Shown: piece after piece, positions 48,501-59,783 of the stretch | Numbering within the stretch: the first letter of the stretch is position 1 | Layout of the letters: each line of letters opens with the position of its first letter | From: Batillaria attramentaria | Taxonomy: Eukaryota; Mollusca; Gastropoda; Batillariidae | Reading direction: 5' to 3' | Assembly (NCBI GenBank): GCA_018292915.2 | Contig: JACVVK020000338.1 | Location: 524,501 to 588,500 of the forward strand | Length of the DNA stretch: 64,000 nucleotides | The notes under the pieces: model-generated | Told to the model about the DNA's origin: nothing | The model's input: the letters and a program-made list of their open reading frames with translations, nothing else | Databases searched by the model: none | Made by a program: the position numbers and the translations under genes

Positions 48501-51500
48501 TTAATGCCTCTTTTTTCACCTTTAATCATGTTTGTGTGTTGTTATTTCTATGCTTTAACTGCGTTCTACCCGTATTAAGAGTTGTTTTCGGTAATTAGTA
48601 GGACCCGTTAGTTACGGTCGCCCCTCTGGCCCTCTCCTGTAATCGAGGATGTGTCTTCCCCGAACACTCATGGGTTATCCGAACTGACTGGCGTGCGGCT
48701 AGCATACAGGGGCCGTATTCTTGTTGGAACTGGTTAGCTTAAACGTGTATAGAGCTTAAACTCAGTTAGCTATACGGGCCCTAAACGCGTATAGTTCCTA
48801 TCCGATATTGGTATTCACGTCGCGCTAAACGGAACCGTATTGCTAACCGCGTGTTCAGTCCGTGCCGGAAGCGGTGAGATATTGATAGATTCTTGGAATA
48901 GATTCTTTCGGTTTAGAGCATTTCAGCATGTGGAATTTGCGTTTAATTCTCTTTGAGATTTTCGGCAACCATGGAGAAGACTAAACGTGCAAGAAAGGCG
49001 AATTTTAGCACGGAAGAAATACGAGTGCTCCTGGAAGAAATGCAGATGGAGTACGCTACGCTGTGTCAGTACCAGCCTCAGTGCCACCATCACTCGTGCC
49101 AGTAAAACAGAAATATGGTAAAGAATCACAGAGAAAGTGAACTCCTGCGGCGTGGCGCTTCGGGCTACCCACGAAGTGAAAGAAAAATGGCGTGCACTGA
49201 AAGGTTCTGTTCTGACCAAAAGAGGGAGGAAAAGAAGACGGGAGGAGGGCCAGCACCAGCGCCAGTCCCGTTCCGGCGAAGACATCATATTGCTCATCAT
49301 CGGGGAAAAATCAAACTTGTTTTCAGGCGTGACCGGTGAGTAGTTGCTCAGATTTGATCATTGTTTTTTCCCATGCCATTAGAATTACCGTGGCGCCTTT
49401 AGGATGAAAATGCACAATCCAATGTTCTAGTCTGTTGACACTTTTCATTCAATTCACTGGTGCTCTCTGCGGAACCTCGATGTAGATCTAAAAGGAAGTG
49501 ACAATCATGGCGACTGTTGTTCTTCGACTGACTCGGACACTGAAACGCAACAAACTAAAGCTATCCTGTATACAGGGACGTCTCGGTTTGATGACTCAGC
49601 ATTGTGTTCAGTTTGGGTGACAGAATCGTTTTCTTGACAGAGAAGCATCCGAGTTTGACAGTTTGAAAGACGAATCAGTGTGAGCGTGTAGCGTTGCCAT
49701 ATTGATGCAACATTATATCAAAGACCTATGTTTCCAAGATCTTTGATTATATTACGTGTTTGACTTCGTGAAGTCCAAGGCCGCGTTAGCTCAAAGGTGT
49801 CGGCTTCAGATGCAAAGGTCTGGGGTTCGAATCCCACCTTAACCATTTTTTCCCCTTTCCAAACACGAATATTACAACCACACAACACTTATCAGTGTTA
49901 TAATCTCAACCCCCACCCACCTAATACTTTCTGTTTTGCATTTTATAAAACGGGATCGGATCACAGTGCACATCGCCGCTTGCAAGGTCTGTATGTAGCA
50001 CTTGTTGTAGCGGAGTGAGCGTGCTTCCTCGATTTGCAAGTTGTAAGTTCAAGAATTTGATGCCGTCTAATCTGAACTTGCGGAACACTTCGTAATCGTC
50101 GTAGGTGTCATATGGGTTCTTCCTATCTCGAAAAATCCTGTTTCTCCGCAATTGCCGCCGCTGTCTTGCCTGGATAAACAAAACTGCCGCCATATTCATG
50201 CGCGTTTAAGCCCGCTATCGCACCCTCACAGGTGCGCTAACTTTAAACGCGGGAATCCGTTTAGTATAGGCTATCGAGAGTTACGTGAATACCAAAATCT
50301 TCCGTTTATCCGCCCGTGGGCTAAAAGGGCAGGTGGCGGGATCAAGTTTGTAAAAACAGAGGAAATCCGCTGCTGCCGAGCGAACTGAAGTCTAAGAGCG
50401 ACGCTGGGGCAATGAGCTGGACACATCGGACAAGGGGAGGAAGCGTCCAGCGTGCGGAATTAGGTCGTGTTATTGTTGTAGAGATCGAGAAAAGTCACTG
50501 CATTTCGATGGAAATTTCTAGACCATCCCAGAACATGCGAGTGCAGTAACGTCAGTAGATTACGTAACCTTGGAAAGATTCCGTACTTGCCAGTATGTTA
50601 CAGAATGTTCTAGATCTGACCTGTTAGTATATAAGCAGCACTGCACAGCGTTCTGGGTTCCTTCCTTCCTCTTTCATGAGTTTGTTCTTGCGCATCTTCT
50701 GTTAATAAAGTATTTGGAGTTGTATCCTGTTGTATCCCGTGTCTTCTCTGCGAGTGCACCGAGAGAGCGACATAGCAGGAGAAAAATACAACAGAAATAT
50801 TTGGCGTCGCCGACAGGATTCGACATTGATCTACCTACGAAGGGACAGTACTCTCCAGTACTCAAGAAACTCCAACTACAGAAGTTGCACCCCTTCAACT
50901 GTTGCAGCAGCGAAAATTGACGACTGACCATGGCAGAGACAGCGGAGCTGATAAAATTGCTTAGAGAGCAATTAGAACAGCAGAAGAAACAAATGGAACA
51001 GCAGAAGGAACAAATGGAACAGCAGAATGAACAGCAGAAGGAACAGATGAGGATTCAAGCAAAGCAGCATGAAGAAGAATTAGCAGTCCAAAGAGAGCAG
51101 ATGGGTGCGTTGATGAAGATGATTCAAGTTCAGACACCGACTGGGGATTCCAGCGCAAGTACCCGTCCTCACACTTCTACTGTTTCGACCGCCGCTATTC
51201 CACCTTTCGCTGCCTTTGATTCCACTTCAGAACTGTGGCCTGACTACTGGTCAAGATTCTGCACATTTCTTGTCGCCAACGCCGTTCCTGACGACCGCAA
51301 GGCTCAAGTCTTCCTCACAAATCAGACTCCGGCTATCTACAAACAACTGGCAAATCTGGCTGCTCAACAAAATCCAAGAATGAATATCAACGATCTGACG
51401 ATGGACCAAATCGTTGAGTTCATGAAAGAACAATTTGACCCAAAACTGTTCATAGTGCGAGAACGTTTCAAGTTCTGGAGCAACATGGAACGGAAGCCAG

Positions 51501-54500
51501 GCGAAACACTCCAGGAGCTGGCAGCCCGTATACGTCAAGACGCGGCTACCTGTGACTTTCCTTCGATCCAAGAATCCACAAGATGAAGCTCTTAGGCAGA
51601 GATTCATATGTTCTGTCAACAACGAAGCTGTCTTGAAGGCTCTTTTCAAGGTCAAGGATACCGAGTTGGATTTTGCCAAGGCTGTCAAGATCGCCATAGA
51701 GACTGAAGACGCGACTAAGGTGGCCAAGGAAACTGTCTACGGTTCCAAGCCCAGGCCGGTCAACAAAGTCAAGGCGAACAACAAAGGGGGTCGACCAAAG
51801 AACCACCAGCAGTCTAACTCCACGACCAGCGATTCAGCAAAGTGCTACAGGTGTGGAAAGTCTCATAGAGCAACAGACTGCTACTACAAAGACTCCAAAT
51901 GCAACTACTGTCAGAAGACAGGACATTTGGAGGCTGTCTGCAGGAAAAAACTGCATCAACAGCAACAAGGGGGACGACAATCTGCAAAATCTTCAGTGAA
52001 AAGTATCACAAAAGCAGAGCTTGTCAAAGCCATCCTCGGCGAAGTTCCCCAAGACACTCCTAGGTTGGACGTTCCAGTCACAATCCAGGATCAACAGTTC
52101 ACGATGGAGCTGGACACTGCAACCACAGGAAATTTTGTTTCTGTGCCAGTCTGGAAACAACTGGGAAAACCGAAGCTGGATGACGTCACACATCGCTACG
52201 AGTCTGCCAACAAGCACGACCTACCCGTGCTGGGCACCTTCATGGGCCAAACAACGGACCCAGTGACTGGTAAACAGAGCTCCATTCCCTACATCGTCAC
52301 CAGATCCCTGATCTCAACCTACTTGGACGAAACGCGATCCAGGCTCTGGGAATTTCAGTGGACAATGCCCTTGGACTGAAGAGCATAGAGAGTCAAGTCA
52401 AGAGCGAGGGTGCAAAAGAATCGCATCCGAAGACCTCCAGCACAACTTATGCTTCTCTTCAAAAGGATTGCCACACTCTCTGCGACAAGTTCCCAGATCT
52501 CTTCAAGGAAGAATTGGGATGTCTGAAGGATTTTGAGCTGGAAGTAAAGTTCAAGTCCGAACGCGAAGCCGGTTTTCACAAGGCAAGGCCGGTTCCTTTC
52601 GCTCTTCATGATGACCTGACGAAAGGCTACGAAGAAGGCATCGCCAAGGAGTCTGGAAGCCAGTCCAGTTCCAACGACTATGGAACACCAGTGGTTCCAA
52701 TTCGTAAGACAAACAGTGCAGGCGCCCTGAAGCCAAAACTGCGGATCTGTGGTGACTACTCAGTCGGGATCAACGATCAACTTGCTGATCACCGTCACCC
52801 AATGCCTCTCCCAGAGGAACTGATGCAAAAGCTGAGAGGAGGATTTGGTTACACAAAGATCGACCTCGCTGATGCCTACAACCAGATCAAGCTGGCACCA
52901 GAAAGTCAACGCAGACTAGCCCTCAGCACTCACCGCGGGGTACTTCTGCAACAACGACTACCTTTCGGAATCAAGTCAGCACCTGGTTATTTTCAGGAGA
53001 TCATGGAAAATCTGACCAGTGATCTGCCTGGAGTTGCCGTCTTCCAAGACGACATACTCACCAGCGGGAAGGATGCCAAAGATCATCTGAGCAACCTGGA
53101 ACGACTACTCACGCGTCTGAACGACAAAGGACTCAGATGCCGTCGTGAAAAATGCCTGTTTGCTCAACCCAGTGTGGAATACCTTGGACACACTCTATCG
53201 GCTGAAGGAATCTCCAAAGGATCCAAAGTCGAGGCAGTCTTGAAGATGCCGCCACCTACGGATGTCTCAAGCTTGAAGTCTTTTCTGGGCTCAGTACAAA
53301 TCTACGGGAAATTCATCCCAAACCTGGCTTACTATGGCAGAGCCCGCTCTACCGCCTGACAAAGAAGGCAAATCCCTGGACAGTGGGGAGAAGAGGAACA
53401 AGCAGCTTTTGAACAGCTGAAGCAGGTGCTTTCCCCTGATCAAGTGCTTGTACACTTCGACCCAGATAAGCCTGTGGGGCTGGCTTGTGACGCATCCAAC
53501 GTTGGAATTGGAGCAGTACTGTTTCATCGCTATCCGGATGGAAGCGAGCGCCCAATTGCCAATGTGTCCAAGACTCTTACAGCTGCAGAAAGAAACTACA
53601 GCCAAATCCACAAGGAAGCCCTAGCCATCATCTATGGTTTGCGGAAATTCTACCAGTATCTGTACGGACGACAGTTCATACTGGTGACTGATCACAAGCC
53701 CCTGACGGCGCTGTTCGGACCAAAGAAAGGGACACCACTTCTTGCAGCCAACAGACTAGCTCGGTGGGCCCTATGGCTGAACCAGTTCGACTACACGATC
53801 GAGTACCGGAAAACTGCAGATCACGGCAATGCAGATGCCCTCAGTCGCTTGCCTTCTGGAGACGACATCGACTTTGACAGGGAGGAGAGTGGGGACGACA
53901 CGGACATGGTGTGCGCCATCCGAGTTCTCAGTCTTCAAGTCAAACCTTTCGACTCCAACATCCTTCGTCAAGAGTCAGGCAAAGATCCAGTGATAGCTAC
54001 AGTGATGCGCTACGTGCGCGAAGGGTGGCCGCTGAAGCACGCTGAGATCAACGAAGAAGTCAGAAAGTTCCAGAAGTTGTCTGATTCTCTCAGTATCTGC
54101 CACGGATGCCTCATCTATGGTACAAGAGTTGTGATTCCACAAAGCCTGCAGCCCAAGATCCTTGATCTTCTGCACATCGGACACTTCGGCATGGAACGCA
54201 TGAAGCAGTTGGCAGGAACTGCAGTATACTGGCCCGGTATCGACGCTGCAATAGAGATGACGAGTCGACGATGTGACTCATGCGGCGAACATCAAAACAA
54301 GCCATCCAAACCGCTAGTTCATCCCTGGATGTTACCAGAGAAGCCATGGAGCCGAGTTCACTTGGACCACGCCATCAACTTCATGGGCACCAACTGGCTG
54401 GTGATCACAGATGCTTACTCAAAGTACCCATGCATCCACCCAACGTCATCCACGTCCACTAGAGCTACTCTAGACCTGCTGGAAGAAGACTTCGCTCACT

Positions 54501-56305
54501 TCGGATACCCACACACGTTGGTCTCCGACAATGCAACCACCTTTGTTTCTGAAGAGTTCCAGAGCTGGTGCAAGGAACGTGGGATCACGCACCTGACAGG
54601 AGCGCCCTATCATCCTGCTACCAATGGAGCTGCAGAACGGCTGGTGCAGACATTCAAGCAGCTCTCAGGAAGTCTCTCTGCCCCCGAAGCGAGCACTTCA
54701 AGAGTTTCTGATGCAGTACCGGAGAATGCCGACATCCTGCGGATTCTCTCCGAGTGAACTCTTGATGTCCAGGCAGATTCGGACAAGGATCGACACTTTG
54801 CTTCCCTCGCCAGCACACATAGCTCAGGGCAAGCAATCCAAGGAGGCATCTAAAACTCAGGTGACTCCAGACTCTGGAGGTGTCGCCAAGGCCGGTGACC
54901 AGGCAATACAAGGCTGGAGATCCAGTATACGCACTGTACTATGGACCTCACCATGGCAAACAGCCCAGATGGGTACCAGCAGTGGTCAAGAAGTCTACGG
55001 GTACTCGCTGCTTCAACGTCAAGGTAGTTCCTCGTGGGCCAGTTTGGAGACGACACTGGGAACAGTTGCGCCCACGTTACGCTTCTGAAGAGGACAACGA
55101 ACCTGGCGATTCAGCAGATGCCTCTGAGCTCCCGATCGACCATCCCATGGAGATTCTGGAGAACGTGCCACCAACACAGAACCAGAGCAGACCACGACTG
55201 CCCAGGACCAAGCCACCTGTTCCTGAGTATGGTCCAGACAACCCCAGACGATCCAAAAGAACACCAAAACCCAGAGACAGACTTTGTTGTTGAAGTTTGT
55301 TGTGAAACAACAATTTTGGTAGGGAGGTGTTGTAGAGATCGAGAAAAGTCACTGCATTTCGATGGAAATTTCTAGACCATCCCAGAACATGCGAGTGCAG
55401 TAACGTCAGTAGATTACGTAACCTTGGAAAGATTCCGTACTTGCCAGTATGTTACAGAATGTTCTAGATCTGACCTGTTAGTATATAAGCAGCACTGCAC
55501 AGCGTTCTGGTTCTTCCTCTTTCATGAGTTTGTTCTTACGCATCTTCTGTTAATAAAGTATTTGGAGTTGTATCCTGTTGTATCCCGTGTCTTCTCTGCG
55601 AGTGCACCGAGAGAGCGACATAGCAGGAGAAAAATACAACAGTTATGCAATGCCAATAGCGTGGCAATGCGAATAGCGTGGCGTTGGCGCTGGCCGCCTA
55701 CGGAGAGGAAAGCCATGCCGGCCATAAATAGCCTTGTTTTGTGTATTTTTTGTCCGCGTAAGCTGTTTCTGTTCGAAGTATGTGTCTACTTCCCTTCACG
55801 CCGAATGCATAGTCTCAAACTGTTATTTGAACGAGACGCAAGTCGAGTTCAAATAACTTTCCCAGAGTCTTTCTTTACGATAACGTTTGTATTGCAAATG
55901 AAAGGGCTTGTTTTCTCACGATAAAAATTGCTCAGCGATCTTGTTCGGCAGCCATAGGACTATTTTTAGTGACAGCTCGCTTTCAGTCAATCTCAACGCT
56001 GTGACTGAACCCCCCCCCCCCCCCCCCCGTCTAACTTTTGTCGATTCATTTATTCGAAGACAAAATATACGAAACATACAATCCAAACACGTGAAAAATT
56101 TAATGAAGCAGTAATTCTGTAATGTTTTCAGCAAAACATAAAGCCGATAAACACAAAACTTGCAAAATCGATGAACAAGAAACACTTGAACGGAGAAAAA
56201 AAACAAAACAGCAACACTGGAGGGAGATACAAGTAACAGCCGAGTTCATGATTTCATCGTGGCTCACTTGTGTAACAAAGTGAGTCTATGTAATAGCCTT
56301 CTGTC

Positions 56306-56343
<38 letters not shown>

Positions 56344-58126
56344 TGTGTGTGTGTGTGTGTATACATGTGTGTGTCCGCAGTAAACCGTAATATTGGCATT
56401 TTCACAGAATCTACAAAAAGCAGAGGCACCAAACTTGGCCTGCTAATCAACAGCCATAAGACATTTCAAAACATATCATTTTGAATGAACTTGAGTCATG
56501 GTCACGCAAGCTGCCTGTTTGGAAATTTTACATTGGCATTTTCTCGGAATCTACCTTGCCCACCCCTTTTGCTCTTTCTTTACTCTTATTTCTGCCTCCA
56601 TCGGTCCATTCACCTGTCTTTTGCTCTCTTAAAATCTCCTCCGGGGGGAGGTCAGTAAGCGGGTGTCTGCTGACCCTTGGTCCAGTGAGACATCTGAGGG
56701 TCATTTCTGAAGGCAGACTTCACTGGATTCCCCCCACCTGGTCTTCAGCCTGGCGGGCTTTGTTCGCAGCGCCCTGCTGGTGCTGCTGAACACCTGTCAT
56801 GTTGAAGACCTTCACAACGCACCCCTCTCTGGTGCGTTGTTTTCCCGAACCGCCTCAGGGCGGGGAGGTTCCGTGTTGGAGCGGTCTGTTCTCCAACTGC
56901 CTCCCAGGCATGTTGTCTTCATTGGCAACTAAGGTATTTCTAGCCCATTCACGTGTATCTTTCTCTTTAAAACCTCCCGAATTTAGCCGCTCTGTCCTTC
57001 CTCTCTTCTCTCAGCTGATTTCTAAGCTCAGCCCTTTCATCTATATTTCTTCTTTTTAACCCCTCACTCACGTCTGCACTACCAGTGGTTAGGAATAAGT
57101 GATGTTGGGCATATGCTGCGAACTGGTTTATTGCGCCTAGGAGATGATAAGTTGCAATATTTGCTGTATATGCGCTTAGTATTTATCTTTGTTTTACCCA
57201 GTTGTAATTGTCATTTGTTTTCTACGCTTTTTTGTAACCGGGAGTTCGATAAATTAGCATGAAGGTGCAGCGTCTCCTGCATGTCCTAGGTTTATATTGC
57301 CCCGTAGACCAGTTTGCATCCTTTGTCCAACGTTACATTTTTGTTTTTTTTCATGTAGTGCAGGCACACTCAGCCGCGAATTAGTCTTTGTGGCTTGCGC
57401 GGCTTTAAGCCCTAAAAACTCACTCACTCACTCTTCTCGGAATCTACGACTAACAGGGGCTTTAAAATATGCATGATGATAGACAATGATAAGAACCTTA
57501 CAGACATGAAAACTTTACACACCTGTATTCAGTGACCTTGGGTCAAGATCAAGGCAATACAAGCTGTTTGGGGGAAACCTTAACAGACATTAGAGATACC
57601 AGAGTCATCAAGTTTTACAGACACCTTTACAGACACACCTGTATTCAATGACTTCGAGTCAAGGTCAGGGCCACACAGGCTGTTTTGGGAAACATTAACG
57701 TTGGCATTTTCTCTCGAAACAGCACACAGCAGAGGCACCAAACGAGGCATGATGATAGACAGCAATGAAACCTATGCAGACATACCCTTTCGAATGACCT
57801 TGACTCAAGGTCAAGGTCATTAAAGCTGTCGTTAATGTCACATTACCATTTCTGCATGAATTACAAATGGCGTAATACTTGAGACATCTAGACTCGATCG
57901 TGGCTACCGAACAAGATCGCTGAGCAGTTTGCAAACTCGGGGAAAAAGCCCTGTCATTTGCAATACAAAGATTATCGCACAGAAAATTTGGTTCAGTAAC
58001 ACTTTACTCGATTTTTCCATAAAACTAGTCTTGATATTGGGGACTCTCTTTACGATAACTCATACAATTTAATCATACTCCCACATAGGGTGCCTACTAA
58101 GTAAACCAGTCACAAGTCACTAATAC

Positions 58127-58180
<54 letters not shown>

Positions 58181-59718
58181 TGAGGGGGGGGGGAGGGAGG
58201 GGGGAACAGGGGAGACGTTCGCATTCCCCCCCCCTTCCTGTGGGTAGGGGGGGGGTGGGGGCGGTGCGGGTTTAGGGGGGATTTGTCCCCACCCCTCTTT
58301 ATTTTCTCTGCTGAAAATCTTGTCACAGTCTACAAATATATGTACCTCAAACACTGGAAATTACGCAGTAGATGTCCTCAGATGAAAGGTTTTTTTTTTT
58401 TTGTAAGACTGAAATGGACTAGTTAAAATTCCTATCCCCTCCCCCCGGTTGTTTGATCCCCCCCCCCCCCCCCCCGGGAAAAATATCTTTTTACGCCACT
58501 GAATTCCGATGACAATGAGATAAGCGAGACACATCATGACACGGGGCAAAACATGGGCGGGGGGGGGGGGGGGTGTCATTGGTCACACCTTACCTTCATC
58601 CTGGCAAGACTGGTAAAGAGCTTTTGCCTTTCTTATCGTGTCCGACTCCTTGGTGCTATCGTAGGGCGTTTCCAGTAAACCTGACACGACAACGTTCAAA
58701 TGTTTCACATACATTTGCAAAACCAACTATAGTGTCCTGCAAATAATACTTTTCTATCTTAAACACAAGAGTGGAGAGATATGAAGCGTATCATGATTAT
58801 TGTTAGCATTCCACTTAATGCAACAGCAACAACAGCACAACAGAGAAAAGTCCACTGTTAGAGTGGTGGGGTGACCATCAAGGGTTAAGACAGGCGCGGT
58901 ATAAACCACTGAAGTCCACACCAGAGGACGATACTCTCGGCAGCGTTGTTCACGCTTTATACCGCTAACTGCCGCCACGCTAACCCGTCTTGCCCCATAG
59001 TCAAAATTAATTTGCAGATGACACCTCACTCACAGGCTGTATTTCACGTGATAACGATACCCACTATAGATAACAGATGGACTCCTTTGTGTCTTGGTCT
59101 GATGAGAACTTTCTTGCGTTGAACAGGGAAAACTAAAGAACTTATAATTGATTTCAGGAAAAAACAGACATGTCCTTGCTCCTGTTGTGATCAAGGGGAC
59201 GCAATTGAAAGGCCGGGTGGACACATACAAGTATTTAGGTCTGGTCATTGATAACCATCTGAACTGGAAAGTACATGAAAGTCAGGTCATTGCCGAAGTC
59301 AACACGCGTCTTTTCTTTCTCAGGAAACTCCGATCTTTTGATGTACATGTTGATTTACTACATGTCTGTTATACAGAGCGTTTTGGTGTTGTATGCTGGG
59401 GAGGGAACGTGACACAGCAAGACGCTAACAGACCAGACAAAGTGATCAGACGTGCGGATGGGATTGTGGGGAGGAGACAGGTGGACTTCAAGACACTTCA
59501 CAAGACCGGCAAGACTCACTGACAAACTGACAAACATACTGACAGACGACGAACACCCTCTACAACCAGAACTCGACAGCAGACGAATCAAACGGAATGG
59601 ACTACTTAGTGCACAAGTGGCTGCTCCTCAACGTTACAAAAATCCCTTTCATACCACATGCAATATCCCTGTTTAATGAACTTTTCACACGATGATTTAC
59701 TTCACATTCCACCTGCTG

Positions 59719-59783
<65 letters not shown>

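Larger units (their letters stand above)
50474..55641 (+). mobile_element. Ty3/gypsy LTR retrotransposon, 5168 bp, frameshifted
   Basis: LTRs 50474-50793 and 55328-55641 begin TGTTGTAG and end ATACAACA. GTTAT is duplicated outside (50469-50473 and 55642-55646). The order gag, protease, RT, RNase H, integrase is that of Ty3/gypsy. The LTRs differ by about 6 bp of indel in a TTCC stretch and one G/A change, so insertion was recent, yet the coding part has at least five frame breaks. It lies antisense in the 16.4 kb M13 intron. Confidence 0.96.

Noticed and set aside
49773..49845. Functional tRNA-Leu
   Set aside because: Acceptor and anticodon stems pair poorly; kept only as a tRNA-like sequence.
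56481..57059. Two + strand ORFs of about 100 and 86 codons that looked like protein genes
   Set aside because: They lie inside the non-coding LINE 3' end defined by its 14-bp target duplication and have no recognisable domain.
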